64,000 nt of DNA, taken from the NCBI RefSeq assembly GCF_010614725.1, contig NZ_JAAEHL010000015.1, positions 1 through 64,000 of the forward strand, read 5' to 3'. The notes beneath the pieces were generated by a model that saw nothing but the letters and a program-made list of their open reading frames with translations, had not been told where the DNA came from and ran no database searches. Positions within the stretch are counted from its first letter, which is position 1, and each line of letters begins with the position of its first letter. This document shows, in pieces, positions 7,815 through 16,579 of this stretch. Source of the stretch: Flavobacterium ajazii. Lineage in GTDB: Bacteria > Bacteroidota > Bacteroidia > Flavobacteriales > Flavobacteriaceae. The translations under genes were made by a program, and so were the position numbers.

Positions 7815-9767
7815 TCAATGAGATATTACTTGTTTCGAGCTAGAGCCGATATTAGTAATCACCCTTATAAAATAAATTTGTGGTACACCTGTATTAAAAT
7901 TATAGTTGACAATAACATCTCTGTCTGTGTCACTTCCATCAAAAACATCAGATTGACTATAAACTACTGTTCCATTTGTATTAAAACTTCTCACCTGTAT
8001 TGTCACATTGGTAGGATAGTTAAAATTATAATGAATGGTAGGATAATCAACTATCGGAACCGGATAAACAACAAACGAAGCTCTGTCCTCAATACAAGTC
8101 AAAGGAGTCTGGTCGTAGCCCATTGAAATTTTACAGCCGTCAAATGCATTGTTAATTATATCAACAGCATTCGCAAGTCCTGACAAAGTTATACCTGCCG
8201 GAAGAGGATCTCCTCCCAAGGCTTTATTTGCCATTTCAAACAATCCCTGAACTGTTTTGTTTGGTAAAAGATTTACAATCGCGGGTATATCATAATATTT
8301 GTACTCGTTAATGGTTGGCGTATATTCACCATAAGAACAGCTTCTTGGCTTTGGAGTGTTGGATCCGCATCCTCCCTCAGGCTCTGCAACAGCCAGTTTT
8401 CCGGAATGCAGTTCAAGATGACCTAACTGGCTGTCAATACCTAAATTAAGTCCCAGAGTAATAGTCTGAGCCAACAAAGTATTATTTATAGTTCCTTTTT
8501 TCAGGTAACTGCCGGATATTGTTGTTATTTCTTTGTCACCGCCCAAAGTTAATGCATAACTGTTTCCTCCGCCAGGCAAAATCTCTATAATTTTATCAAT
8601 ATCAGCAGCACTGTCTGTCATCCAAAATGAATTTCCGGCTTTTCCGATAACCATTTTATGATCAGGATAAGAAGATAATGCTTTGGCAATTAGTTCTTTT
8701 GTTGAATACGTAACCCCGCCTGCACAAGATTTACCTCCCAGATTTCCATAGTATCCCTGAGTATAGGTACATAAAGCAGTGCTGCAATTACTAACTACTA
8801 TTGTCGCATTAGCCGATTTCTGACAACCTGTTACGGAATTCATATAGGTATAAGTCACGGTATAAGAACCAGCAGAAAGACCTGTTGCATTAAAAGTATT
8901 ACCTGTAACATTTTCCCCACTCCAGGTTCCGCCAGAAGGAGAACCCGTAAGTCCGACAGTACTTCCGGAACAAACATTTTTAGCATCTGCTGTTACTGTT
9001 GGCAATGCGTTGACAGTGATTGTAGTATTAACACTTCTGGAACAGCCATTAGCACCCGAAATGGTATAAGTAACCACATAAGATCCCGCACTAAGGCCAT
9101 TAGCACTAAAAGTATTTCCTGTTACATGGTCACCACTCCAGGTTCCGCCTAAAGGAAGCCCGGTAAGATTTACCGAACCATCAATACAAACATTTTTCGG
9201 ATCTGCAGTTACTGTTGGAATTGTAATAACGGTAACTGTTCCTGAGGCAGATGGACTCGGACATCCATTCAAAGTATAAACCACAGAATAAATAGTAGTT
9301 GACGATGGACTTACGGTTATCGAAGCTGTAGTTGCACCTGTATTCCACAAATAAGTTCCGCCAGCAAGTGAAGGCGTTGCAGTCAAAGTTGCTGATGTAC
9401 CGTTACAAACTGTAGGACTGTTAACACTGACTGTTGGTACCGGTTTTACAGTAACGGTTCCTGAAGCTGACGGACTTGGACAGCCGTTCAATGTATAAAC
9501 CACAGAATAGATTGTAGTTTCTGATGGAGTTACAGTTATAGAAGCTGTAGTAGCACCAGTGTTCCATAAATAAGTTCCACCTGCAAGTGAAGGGGTCGCA
9601 GTCAAAGTAGCCGATGTTCCGTTGCAAACAGAAGGACTGTTGACACTAACTGTTGGTACTGGTTTTACGGTAACGGTTCCTGAAGCTGATGGACTTGGAC
9701 AGCCATTCAAAGTATAAACCACAGAATACGTACGGTTATAGAAGCTGTAGTTGCTCCTGTATTCCAT
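7815..9767 (-). CDS. Secreted repeat protein, C-terminal part (separated by frameshift), T9SS cargo
   Basis: The downstream half of a surface protein split by a frameshift near 9729. Sequence homologous to the upstream half starts at about 9736. The fragment has two of the 73-residue Ig-like repeats, then two related units built on TVTADxKNVC...GGTWSG...GLSAGSYxVTYT, then a unique region of about 200 residues. It ends in a T9SS type A-like sorting domain (FVVYPVPIVDYP...IYFIRVITNIGSSSKQVIS). The protein would be exported by Sec and then attached to the surface or secreted by T9SS. As it stands this fragment has no signal peptide and cannot be exported alone. Merging it with 9707-11938 gives a single reading of about 1370 residues. 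Confidence 0.75.
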   Translation of the reverse strand: MEYRSNYSFYNRTYSVVYTLNGCPSPSASGTVTVKPVPTVSVNSPSVCNGTSATLTATPSLAGGTYLWNTGATTASITVTPSETTIYSVVYTLNGCPSPSASGTVTVKPVPTVSVNSPTVCNGTSATLTATPSLAGGTYLWNTGATTASITVSPSSTTIYSVVYTLNGCPSPSASGTVTVITIPTVTADPKNVCIDGSVNLTGLPLGGTWSGDHVTGNTFSANGLSAGSYVVTYTISGANGCSRSVNTTITVNALPTVTADAKNVCSGSTVGLTGSPSGGTWSGENVTGNTFNATGLSAGSYTVTYTYMNSVTGCQKSANATIVVSNCSTALCTYTQGYYGNLGGKSCAGGVTYSTKELIAKALSSYPDHKMVIGKAGNSFWMTDSAADIDKIIEILPGGGNSYALTLGGDKEITTISGSYLKKGTINNTLLAQTITLGLNLGIDSQLGHLELHSGKLAVAEPEGGCGSNTPKPRSCSYGEYTPTINEYKYYDIPAIVNLLPNKTVQGLFEMANKALGGDPLPAGITLSGLANAVDIINNAFDGCKISMGYDQTPLTCIEDRASFVVYPVPIVDYPTIHYNFNYPTNVTIQVRSFNTNGTVVYSQSDVFDGSDTDRDVIVNYNFNTGVPQIYFIRVITNIGSSSKQVISH

Positions 9768-10733
9768 AAATAGGTTCCACCAGCAAGTGAAGGTGTCGCT
9801 GTTAAAGTGGCCGATGTACCATTACAAACTGAAGGATTGTTCACACTAACTGTCGGTACTGGTTTTACCGTAACGGTTCCTGAAGCCGATGGACTTGGGC
9901 AGCCATCCAAAGTATAAACCACAGAATAAGTAGTAGTTGACGATGGACTTACAGTTATCGAAGCGGTAGTTGCTCCTGTATTCCATAAATAGGTTCCACC
10001 AGCAAGTGAAGGTGTCGCTGTTAAAGTTGCCGATGTTCCGTTGCAAACAGAAGGACTATTGACACTAACTGTCGGTACTGGTTTTACGGTAACCGTTCCT
10101 GAAGCCGATGGACCTGGGCAGCCGTCTAAAGTATAAACAACAGAATAGATTGTGGTTTCTGATGGAGTTACAGTTATCGAAGCGGTAGTGGCTCCTGTAT
10201 TCCATAAATAAGTTCCGCCCGGTAGTGAAGGAGTTGCAGTTAAAGTTGCCGATGTTCCGTTACAAACTGAAGGACTGTTGACACTAACGGTCGGTACTGG
10301 TTTTACAGTAACGGTTCCTGAAGCTGATGGACTTGGGCAGCCATCCAGAGTATAAACCACAGAATAGATTGTAGTTTCTGATGGAGTTACGGTAATTGAA
10401 GCAGTAGTAGCTCCCGTATTCCATAAATAAGTTCCTCCCGGTAGTGAAGGAGTTGCAGTTAAAGTTGCCGATGTTCCGTTACAGACTGAAGGGCTGTTGA
10501 CACTAACTGTTGGTACCGGTTTTACAGTAACAGTTCCTGATGCAGATGGACTTGGGCAGCCATTCAAAGTATAAACTACTGAATAAATTGTTGTTTCCGA
10601 TGGACTTACAGTTATCGAAGCGGTAGTAGCGCCTGTATTCCATAAGTAAGTTCCCCCTGCAAGTGAAGGAGTTGCTGTCAAAGTTGCCGATGTGCCGTTA
10701 CAAACAGAAGGATTATTGACACTAACCGTTGCT
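9220..10733 (-). repeat. Seven tandem 219-bp units (73-residue Ig-like repeats)
   Basis: Seven consecutive copies of a unit starting TVSVN(S/N)P(S/T)VCNGT and ending GTVTVKPVP. Each unit has two cysteines, one tryptophan and a conserved GGTYLWNTGATT core, as in PKD/Ig-like bacterial adhesin repeats. Seven full units would be 1533 nt. The array is about 19 nt shorter because of the deletion near 9729. Confidence 0.85.
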
Positions 10734-11938
10734 ACTGGTTTTACAGTAAATGTTCCACTTCCTGATAAAGAAGGACAGCCTTCCTGATTGGTAATAATAA
10801 CCGAATATGTTCCTCCTATTGTTGCACTAAAACTGGCTACATTACCAGGATTATTAGCTCCCTGAGGCACAGTCCATGAATAAGTATAATTTCCCGGGCT
10901 GCCCGGAGTAGCTGTAATGGTAGCGCTTTGTCCATCACAAACTGTTGGTGAATTTACTGTTACTGTAGGCACGTTTCCTAATGTACTTCCAATAAAATCA
11001 TCTAGTGAAGCAGTAACTGACTGAGAGGATCTTGTTTCAAGCAAAACGGTTGCAGAACAGGTAAAATTGGTATTACCGCCTATCGCTCCCAAATCTACGA
11101 AACCTTCATAAAATTCATTTGCCTGATACTGTCCTGAAGTAAAATTCCATCCGGCAGGAACAGTAGAGTTTCCTGTATTATTTTCTGCAACAATACTCGC
11201 AATATTTGTCGTTTCCAGATTGCCGTCTGTGTTCGGAACAACTGATGAACCGGGTGTAACTGCTCCACCTCCTATCCATCGGTACACTTTTACGGTACCT
11301 AATCGACCACCTCCTGTAAAATCTGCCAAAACCAGCAAATCTCCCCGAACATGTGGTGGGGCAAAATACCTGCTGCCATTAATCTCTACAGGGGCTGTTG
11401 CATTTAGATAAAACCAGAATCCAATCTGGGCGTCTCCATTGTTTGATGTCCTGTCTCCTGCAAAAACAAGGAAACTTCCGTTAAGGGTTTGTGTTACATT
11501 ATTGGCATCAACATATTTTACCTGATTAGCCAATCCGAAACCTCCATTGGCAATATCATTTTTAGCTTTGGTTTGTCCTATTACCCAGGACAAATTTGAA
11601 GCCAGTAAAAAATCTTTAGACCCTTCGGTAAACTGATTATCAACCACACCATTACCAAAAGCATCCTGCACATGCTTGACGCTGGAATTACCAGACCAGT
11701 CACCTGTTTGCCCATCAATAGTAATTACCTGGGCTGCTGAAAAATTAGAAAACAAAAAAAGTCCAATCAGTAAAATTAAACTGATTATACTTTTACCATC
11801 GCTCGACAGATTTGAACACTCATGTTCATTTACATCTTCCGAAAAATCCTGTTTTAAACTGCTTACTGCTACATCTCTGAAAAAGGGATAGTTAGTACCA
11901 ATACAGTTACAACAAACTGACAAAGTAAATTTTTTCAT
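9707..11938 (-). CDS. Secreted repeat protein, N-terminal part (truncated by frameshift)
   Basis: The upstream half of the split surface protein. A long leader of about 70 residues ends in a hydrophobic segment (SLILLIGLFLFSNFSAAQ) that resembles a signal peptide preceded by an extension. Residues 71-330 form a unique region (TIDGQTGDWSGN...) resembling the pre-repeat domain of flavobacterial gliding-type adhesins. One divergent PKD-like unit and then five of the 73-residue repeats follow. The frame is lost in the fifth unit and the reading ends with 7 aberrant residues. Repeats and the sorting domain continue in another frame downstream. It is either a pseudogene or an assembly artefact in a repeat array. 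Confidence 0.75.
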   Translation of the reverse strand: MKKFTLSVCCNCIGTNYPFFRDVAVSSLKQDFSEDVNEHECSNLSSDGKSIISLILLIGLFLFSNFSAAQVITIDGQTGDWSGNSSVKHVQDAFGNGVVDNQFTEGSKDFLLASNLSWVIGQTKAKNDIANGGFGLANQVKYVDANNVTQTLNGSFLVFAGDRTSNNGDAQIGFWFYLNATAPVEINGSRYFAPPHVRGDLLVLADFTGGGRLGTVKVYRWIGGGAVTPGSSVVPNTDGNLETTNIASIVAENNTGNSTVPAGWNFTSGQYQANEFYEGFVDLGAIGGNTNFTCSATVLLETRSSQSVTASLDDFIGSTLGNVPTVTVNSPTVCDGQSATITATPGSPGNYTYSWTVPQGANNPGNVASFSATIGGTYSVIITNQEGCPSLSGSGTFTVKPVATVSVNNPSVCNGTSATLTATPSLAGGTYLWNTGATTASITVSPSETTIYSVVYTLNGCPSPSASGTVTVKPVPTVSVNSPSVCNGTSATLTATPSLPGGTYLWNTGATTASITVTPSETTIYSVVYTLDGCPSPSASGTVTVKPVPTVSVNSPSVCNGTSATLTATPSLPGGTYLWNTGATTASITVTPSETTIYSVVYTLDGCPGPSASGTVTVKPVPTVSVNSPSVCNGTSATLTATPSLAGGTYLWNTGATTASITVSPSSTTTYSVVYTLDGCPSPSASGTVTVKPVPTVSVNNPSVCNGTSATLTATPSLAGGTYLWNTGATTASITVRILWFIL

Positions 11939-12288
11939 GATACATAAGATATTAGTTTACAAGAAATTAGAAGTAAAATATTTTATGTAAATTAGGGATG
12001 AATCCGATCGCTTTGCAGTAGGTAATAGATCGAATGTTTTAATATGAAGTAAAATTATAGAAGTGTTTTTAATTCGGAAAACTTTCTCCATTAAGTATGC
12101 TATTTCATCGACAAAATACACACCCATCAAAAACAAATCACTAACAATCAACAATTTAAACCTACTTTTCTTATTGTTTTATTTTTTTGTAAAACTGATT
12201 CCTATTTTCAGATTTTAATAATGATTTTAAAACTAACCATAAAGCATTTTTTAATCTAAACAATACAAAACCAATTAATCTCCAAAAG

Positions 12289-12321
12289 TAAAAAAGGGCC
12301 TTAAGTTTTAACTTAAAGCCC
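12289..12321 (-). terminator. Rho-independent terminator of the 12349-13122 gene
   Basis: Stem GGGC(C)TTAAGTT paired with AACTTAA(A)GCCC around a TT loop. On the minus strand it is followed by a T-run. Confidence 0.75.
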
Positions 12322-12348
12322 TACTATAAAAATCCTTGTTAAAGAATT

Positions 12349-13122
12349 TTAATTTTTTATAAACTTCCCTGACTTATCTCCCAGTTTGTAAATATAAACT
12401 CCATTCTGCAATGCACTAACATCTATTTTAATCTCTTCTTCTGCATGTTTTTCTTCTAATACTTTTTTACCATCTGCAGAAAATATTTGCAATGTTGAAG
12501 CTCTGCCTGTATTACTTGTATTCGAAATATTGATTACGTTGTTACTTGGATTCGGGAATACGACGGTTTTTTGAGTCAAAATATCCTGTTGCTCCGTTGA
12601 TAATGTTCCTGTTAGTCCATAAACATCATAATCGTATGAATTTGTAGCAGGATTTTGCAGTGCACCTGAAACAATCATTTTGTAATTGTTCGAATTATCT
12701 TTAACTATTCCTGCATAATACTTACCTGGAAAACTCTGCAGAAGAACTCCCGTATCATTACACAGGTACATTTTTTTATTATCAGTATCACCAGTCTTAT
12801 ATGATTTGTACAAAAACTCAATCTGGTTATCATTATTAAAAAGCTTATCTGTTACAAAAATAAACTCTGAAAGAAAATGCCCTGCATCCAATGGGATAGT
12901 AAAAGAAGTTTCTAGTACATGAGATTGATTGTAAATTTCGACTAAGTTGGTTGATCTGTTGAAAGTATAATATTTAAATCCATTAGCGGTATTAACTCCC
13001 AGAACACCAGACATATTTGCTTTTTGTACACCAGAACTATACGTATGCTCTAAAGTTCCCTGAGAGTAAGAATAACTATAACTAAAAAGGGTTGTTAATA
13101 ATAAAAAAGTAATTTTCTTCAT
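12349..13122 (-). CDS. Secreted T9SS C-terminal sorting domain protein
   Basis: An exported protein of 257 residues. A clean signal peptide (MKKITFLLLTTLFSYSYSYSQ) is followed by about 160 residues of beta-rich sequence without a recognised catalytic motif (TYSSGVQKANMSG, FKYYTFNRSTNLVEIYNQ). The last 75 residues are a typical type A T9SS sorting domain (VVFPNPSNNVINIS...LQIFSADGKKV...ALQNGVYIYKLGDKSGKFIK). The protein is therefore secreted or surface-attached through T9SS. It has its own terminator and a roughly 390-nt divergent upstream region, so it is monocistronic. The substrate or role is unknown. Confidence 0.85.
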   Translation of the reverse strand: MKKITFLLLTTLFSYSYSYSQGTLEHTYSSGVQKANMSGVLGVNTANGFKYYTFNRSTNLVEIYNQSHVLETSFTIPLDAGHFLSEFIFVTDKLFNNDNQIEFLYKSYKTGDTDNKKMYLCNDTGVLLQSFPGKYYAGIVKDNSNNYKMIVSGALQNPATNSYDYDVYGLTGTLSTEQQDILTQKTVVFPNPSNNVINISNTSNTGRASTLQIFSADGKKVLEEKHAEEEIKIDVSALQNGVYIYKLGDKSGKFIKN

Positions 13123-13511
13123 GAATTGAAATTGTATAATTGCCCTACTTTCAGATCTTTTAAAGTCGCTGTTTCGGTTTTCCGACTTAACATTATTTTT
13201 ATTTTACACACTAATAATCAACACGTTGCTAAAATTCCATTTTTTCCTGACAAAACCTCGTTAGAGCTGATTTTATCAAGGATTCTCTTCAAAATTTAGT
13301 AAAGCTAAAGTAGGAAAAGTATTTTAATTTTTATTTACTCTTTTACTTTTTCAGATTAATAATTTTAGTTATTGATTCAGTACAATTGAGAGAAGATATT
13401 TACAATTGTAAGTTTATAAAATTTCAAAAAAATAGTACATTTGGATGTAAAAACAACTTTTTTTAAGCCTTAAAAGTTTTCGCTAATATCATTTTAGAAT
13501 AAACACAATTT
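13123..13511. other. Divergent intergenic region
   Basis: 389 nt of AT-rich DNA between two divergent genes. No open frame of note. It contains the plus-strand -7 box candidate at 13436; no clear minus-strand -7 box was found. Confidence 0.5.
13436..13443 (+). promoter_or_regulatory. Candidate -7 box TACATTTG
   Basis: Matches TAnnTTTG and lies 68 nt before the glycosyltransferase-like start. There is only a partial -33 (TTT). Confidence 0.35.
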
Positions 13512-14426
13512 ATGAGTCAGCATTCAATAGCCCTTCTTACCTGTTGGTATGGGGATTATCCATGGTATTTTCCTTATTTTATCAAATCCTGCATTTATAA
13601 TCCAACAATTGATTTTATAATTGTAACCGGCAATACACAGGAAATCCCAAATAAACCCTCCAATGTTATTATAATCCACAAATCATTGGGCGAACTGAAA
13701 GCCGAAGCTGGCAAAAGGCTGGGTTTTGATCTCAATTTTGATAATGCGTATAAATTCTGTGATTTCAAACCAGCCTTCGGTCTGTTTTTTCAGGATCTAC
13801 TGGGAAAATATGATTTTTGGGGACATGGCGATATTGATATGGTTTATGGGGATATCAGAAGTTTCATTATACCAGATATTCTAAACAAATATGATCTCAT
13901 AAGCGCCCATAAAGACTTTATTACAGGAACATTTTGTTTGTACCGTAATAATGATGTTATGAGAACTTTATTTATGGACAATCAGGATTATCAAAAAGTA
14001 TTTTCTGCCCCGGAATATTTAGGTTTTGACGAATGTGATTTTTTATTTGACGAATTACAGACATCAGACAAATCAGTTTTTGACTATCCGGACAATATTA
14101 GCATGACTCATATTGTCCGAAAAGCAGAAAAAGAAGGCAGGATAAAACCTCTTTTTGAATTGTATTTCTACAAAACCATGCATGACAAGATCAGGTGGGA
14201 TAATGGTCGCATAATATATTCCAACAGAAAGGAGTTTCTGTTTTATGATCTGATAAAGTATAAAAATGAGTGCGAAAATAAAACTGTAGCTCTTCCCTTG
14301 CCCGAAATATTTTATTTCAATAAAAAGGGTATTAATAAAAATAGTTTTTGGAGGTTACTGGGATTAAAATTAATACCGAAGAAAAAATATTTAAAAAAAG
14401 TTCAAATTCTTCAAGGGGCAAAATAA
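13512..14426 (+). CDS. Glycosyltransferase-like protein (DUF6625 type)
   Basis: A predicted cytoplasmic GT-A-fold protein of 304 residues. The N-terminus SIALLTCWYGDYPWYFPYF, the phrase KFCDFKPAFG and the acidic motif GHGDIDMVYGD (a DxD-like metal/sugar-nucleotide site at about residue 115) match the DUF6625 family of putative glycosyltransferases often found in polysaccharide loci. The C-terminal 80 residues are basic. No other cell-surface carbohydrate genes are adjacent, so the acceptor cannot be inferred. The ATG at 13512 gives the usual family N-terminus. Confidence 0.75.
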   Translation: MSQHSIALLTCWYGDYPWYFPYFIKSCIYNPTIDFIIVTGNTQEIPNKPSNVIIIHKSLGELKAEAGKRLGFDLNFDNAYKFCDFKPAFGLFFQDLLGKYDFWGHGDIDMVYGDIRSFIIPDILNKYDLISAHKDFITGTFCLYRNNDVMRTLFMDNQDYQKVFSAPEYLGFDECDFLFDELQTSDKSVFDYPDNISMTHIVRKAEKEGRIKPLFELYFYKTMHDKIRWDNGRIIYSNRKEFLFYDLIKYKNECENKTVALPLPEIFYFNKKGINKNSFWRLLGLKLIPKKKYLKKVQILQGAK

Positions 14427-14452
14427 CCCAAAATTTATTTAATTAAAAATAA

Positions 14453-14982
14453 TGAAGGTAATTTTATGTATTCTGATAAAGGCGGAGATGCATTTTACAT
14501 GGCAGACAGCAGGTTTGTAACCGGACAAGACCCGAGTGCTGCTTCTAAAGTAGCTAATGAGGTAATCGCAATTTTAAAAACGAACTTTAAAAACACTCAC
14601 ACCATTATAAAAAATGATTCAGATCAAATTACAGAAATCCTGCAGGATTACATTGAAGGTACAGCAAACGGACAGCCCGAAAGACTCCGAAAGGCTTTTC
14701 ATCCCAATTTTAATCTGTACAGCGTTGCAAATGACACGTTATGGACACGCTCTGGCGAAGAATACATTTCGAACATAAAAGCCGGCGAAAAATCTAACAG
14801 AATTTGGTCGTATTATTTCGATTGATATCGAAAAAAATACCGCAATAGCAAAAGTGGAAATTATTGTACCCAATTGGCGGGCTTTTACAGACTATTTTTT
14901 AATTCTTAAATATGAAGATAACTGGAAAATAGTACATAAAAGTTACAACTGGAGAGAACTCCCAAGAGTGAGAAAGAAATAA
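14453..14982 (+). pseudogene. Ruined DJ-1/PfpI-NTF2-like fusion
   Basis: Two gene pieces in a decaying frame. The readable part from 14466 starts inside a DJ-1/PfpI-type C-terminus (GGDAFYMADSRFVTGQDPS, SAASKVANEVIAILK). It then enters an NTF2-like domain (EILQDYIEGTANGQPERLRKAFHP), but stops at 14825. The rest of the NTF2 domain (IEKNTAIAKVEIIVP, YFLILKYEDNWKIVHKSYNW) continues in the next frame to 14982. Removing one T at about 14801-14804 would restore it. A short separate frame from ATG 14453 (MKVILCIL) looks like the original N-terminus, implying an internal deletion of most of the PfpI domain. Homology is inferred by eye. Confidence 0.65.
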
Positions 14983-15169
14983 AGAGCCGCTGTTCAGCTT
15001 CTTTGGTTCTTAAGGCATATCCTTTTTATCATGGGGAATTCCGACTCAACTTCTATTGATAGTAATAATACTGTTTTATCTTGTCAAAATTGATAATTTA
15101 CAAAGCAGTGATCAAAACAGAATCGATTAATTAAAGCTGAAAAATTTAGACCTAAAGACAAATACGACT

Positions 15170-15201
15170 AAAAAAAGAGCTGTCAATAATTTGACAGCTC
15201 T
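15170..15201 (-). terminator. Terminator of the giant T9SS operon
   Basis: A perfect 11-bp stem AGAGCTGTCAA/TTGACAGCTCT with a TAAT loop. On the minus strand it is followed by TTTTTT. It lies just after the last gene of the operon. Confidence 0.85.
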
Positions 15202-15227
15202 ATCTTAAAAAACTTTGGCTTCTTTAT

Positions 15228-15608
15228 TTATTCTACCAGTTCAAAATCGCCCTGGTCAACATACTTGAGCACTGCTTTATGGTCAGTTCCTACTATTTGT
15301 GCTGCGTTATCACCATTAGTCAGCGTGATTGGATTAACCTGAGACGTATTTACTGTAAAAGTCATTGCATATATCACTCCGTTTACAGAATAATCTACCC
15401 TAAAAGGTCGGTTTATATCAACAAAATTAGTTTCGATTTTTATTCCGTATTTTACATTTGGGCTGATACATTCATTTTCGGATAATTCTGAACCATCAGC
15501 ATGCACAAAAGAAATGCTTTTAGCATAAATAGTTCTTTCTTCAATATCTGAACAAGCCAAAAACAGAAACATGACTAATGTCAAAATATAGTATTGCTTA
15601 ATTTTCAT
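15228..15608 (-). CDS. Small lipoprotein, last gene of the LamG/T9SS operon
   Basis: A 126-residue predicted lipoprotein. The signal peptide ends in the lipobox LFLAC (Cys at about residue 19). The mature part of about 105 residues is beta-rich (GIKIETNFVDINRPFRVDYSVNGV) and could be a small Ig-like or Wzt-type sandwich. It starts 2 nt after the stop of the upstream gene and ends just before a strong terminator, so it is translationally coupled and closes the operon. The role is unknown. I infer an envelope-anchored accessory or assembly factor for the secreted proteins encoded upstream. Confidence 0.7.
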   Translation of the reverse strand: MKIKQYYILTLVMFLFLACSDIEERTIYAKSISFVHADGSELSENECISPNVKYGIKIETNFVDINRPFRVDYSVNGVIYAMTFTVNTSQVNPITLTNGDNAAQIVGTDHKAVLKYVDQGDFELVE

Positions 15609-15610
15609 TA

Positions 15611-16516
15611 TTATTGTTTTTGATTTATTACTATTTCTTTTGTAGTACCACCTATACTCACATTGTATTTACCGGCTTCCAGATTGCTAAAAATGGTTTG
15701 GCCATTCTGAATGTTTTGAGTACTAATTTTGATACCGTCTTTTGTCAAATCAGCTATGGCTTCATTCTCACCGTACAAAACTTTGATAACCCCGCCGGCA
15801 TAACATACCGCATCTTTTTTGTAAAATTGTGCAGTACCTAATTTAACAGTCACTGTCCATTGTTTTACGACTGACTGATCTTCTGAAAGTACCTGAAACA
15901 ATACAGGGTTAGTAAAATCTATAGCATTTGATCCTGAAATTTTATTGGCTGTTCCAATGAACAAGCTGGCTCCGGGGCTTAATTCAAACAAAGCATTCAA
16001 TGCCGAAACATTTGTGCCTTTAGCAGCGTAAAGTGTTATTTGTGAGCCATCAATAATTTTAGCAGTTTTTAAATCCTTAAAACTGAAATCTAAAATTGCT
16101 GCTTCAGTTCGCAATGCCGGGCTTGCAAAACTATAAGCCTGGAACAAATCACCATAGTGTTTGTTATTTTCAAATACTTTTGTTTTTTCTACATTTTTTA
16201 CAGCATTGTTTGCAGCATCGTAGATTTTGAAATTGACTACTTCACTGTCTGTATTGGAAAAAACCGTTAAATAAACTACGTACTTTTTTTCACTTGCTAC
16301 ATAAATCGGGCTGGCAATTCCGCGGCATTCTCCATTTACAAAAGCGGCTACTTTATCATTGGCGCTTGTTAAGTTTTTTCCGTCAACATTAACGAAACCT
16401 TCAAATGACATGGTATACTGAAATTTATTTTCATTTACTGACCAGTCCGGCGATTGGCCAAATACAGTACTGCTTAGTACAAAAAGCAATAGTATTATAT
16501 GGATATAATTTCTCAT
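15611..16516 (-). CDS. Secreted protein sharing a module with the giant LamG protein, DUF5018-like C-terminus
   Basis: A 301-residue exported protein with a signal peptide ending VFGQ (about residue 21). Residues 22-125 (PDWSVNENKFQYTMSFEGFV, NDKVAAFVNGECRG, YLTVFSNTDSEVVNFKIYDA) parallel a module at about residues 2355-2450 of the giant protein (PNWSVDPTRFDYSM, YDKIAAFYNEEARG, FLTIYSNTNSGENLKFKIWDA). Residues 140-225 resemble the DUF5018-type beta-sandwich seen in Bacteroidota lipoproteins (FKDLKTAKIIDGSQITLYAAKGTNVSAL). No typical T9SS sorting domain is present. It sits 63 nt downstream of the giant gene, and the shared module suggests a common partner or ligand. Confidence 0.7.
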   Translation of the reverse strand: MRNYIHIILLLFVLSSTVFGQSPDWSVNENKFQYTMSFEGFVNVDGKNLTSANDKVAAFVNGECRGIASPIYVASEKKYVVYLTVFSNTDSEVVNFKIYDAANNAVKNVEKTKVFENNKHYGDLFQAYSFASPALRTEAAILDFSFKDLKTAKIIDGSQITLYAAKGTNVSALNALFELSPGASLFIGTANKISGSNAIDFTNPVLFQVLSEDQSVVKQWTVTVKLGTAQFYKKDAVCYAGGVIKVLYGENEAIADLTKDGIKISTQNIQNGQTIFSNLEAGKYNVSIGGTTKEIVINQKQ

Positions 16517-16533
16517 TTTTAATTGATTATAAA

Positions 16534-16567
16534 CTCCTAAAACAAACTTTAAAAGCTGTTTTAGGAG
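16534..16567 (-). terminator. Intra-operon hairpin (possible attenuator)
   Basis: A perfect 11-bp stem CTCCTAAAACA/TGTTTTAGGAG with a 12-nt loop in the 63-nt gap after the giant gene. The following T-run is poor, so partial termination or 3'-end stabilisation is more likely than full termination. Confidence 0.5.
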
Positions 16568-16579
16568 CTCAATTTTTAA

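Noticed and set aside
7791..8126. Plus-strand open frame of 111 codons
   Set aside because: It is antisense to the sorting-domain end of the repeat protein and has no protein-like composition.
9220..10733. Possible satellite or CRISPR-like repeat
   Set aside because: The 219-bp periodicity is coding (73-residue Ig-like units) and lies in one frame, apart from the 19-nt lesion.
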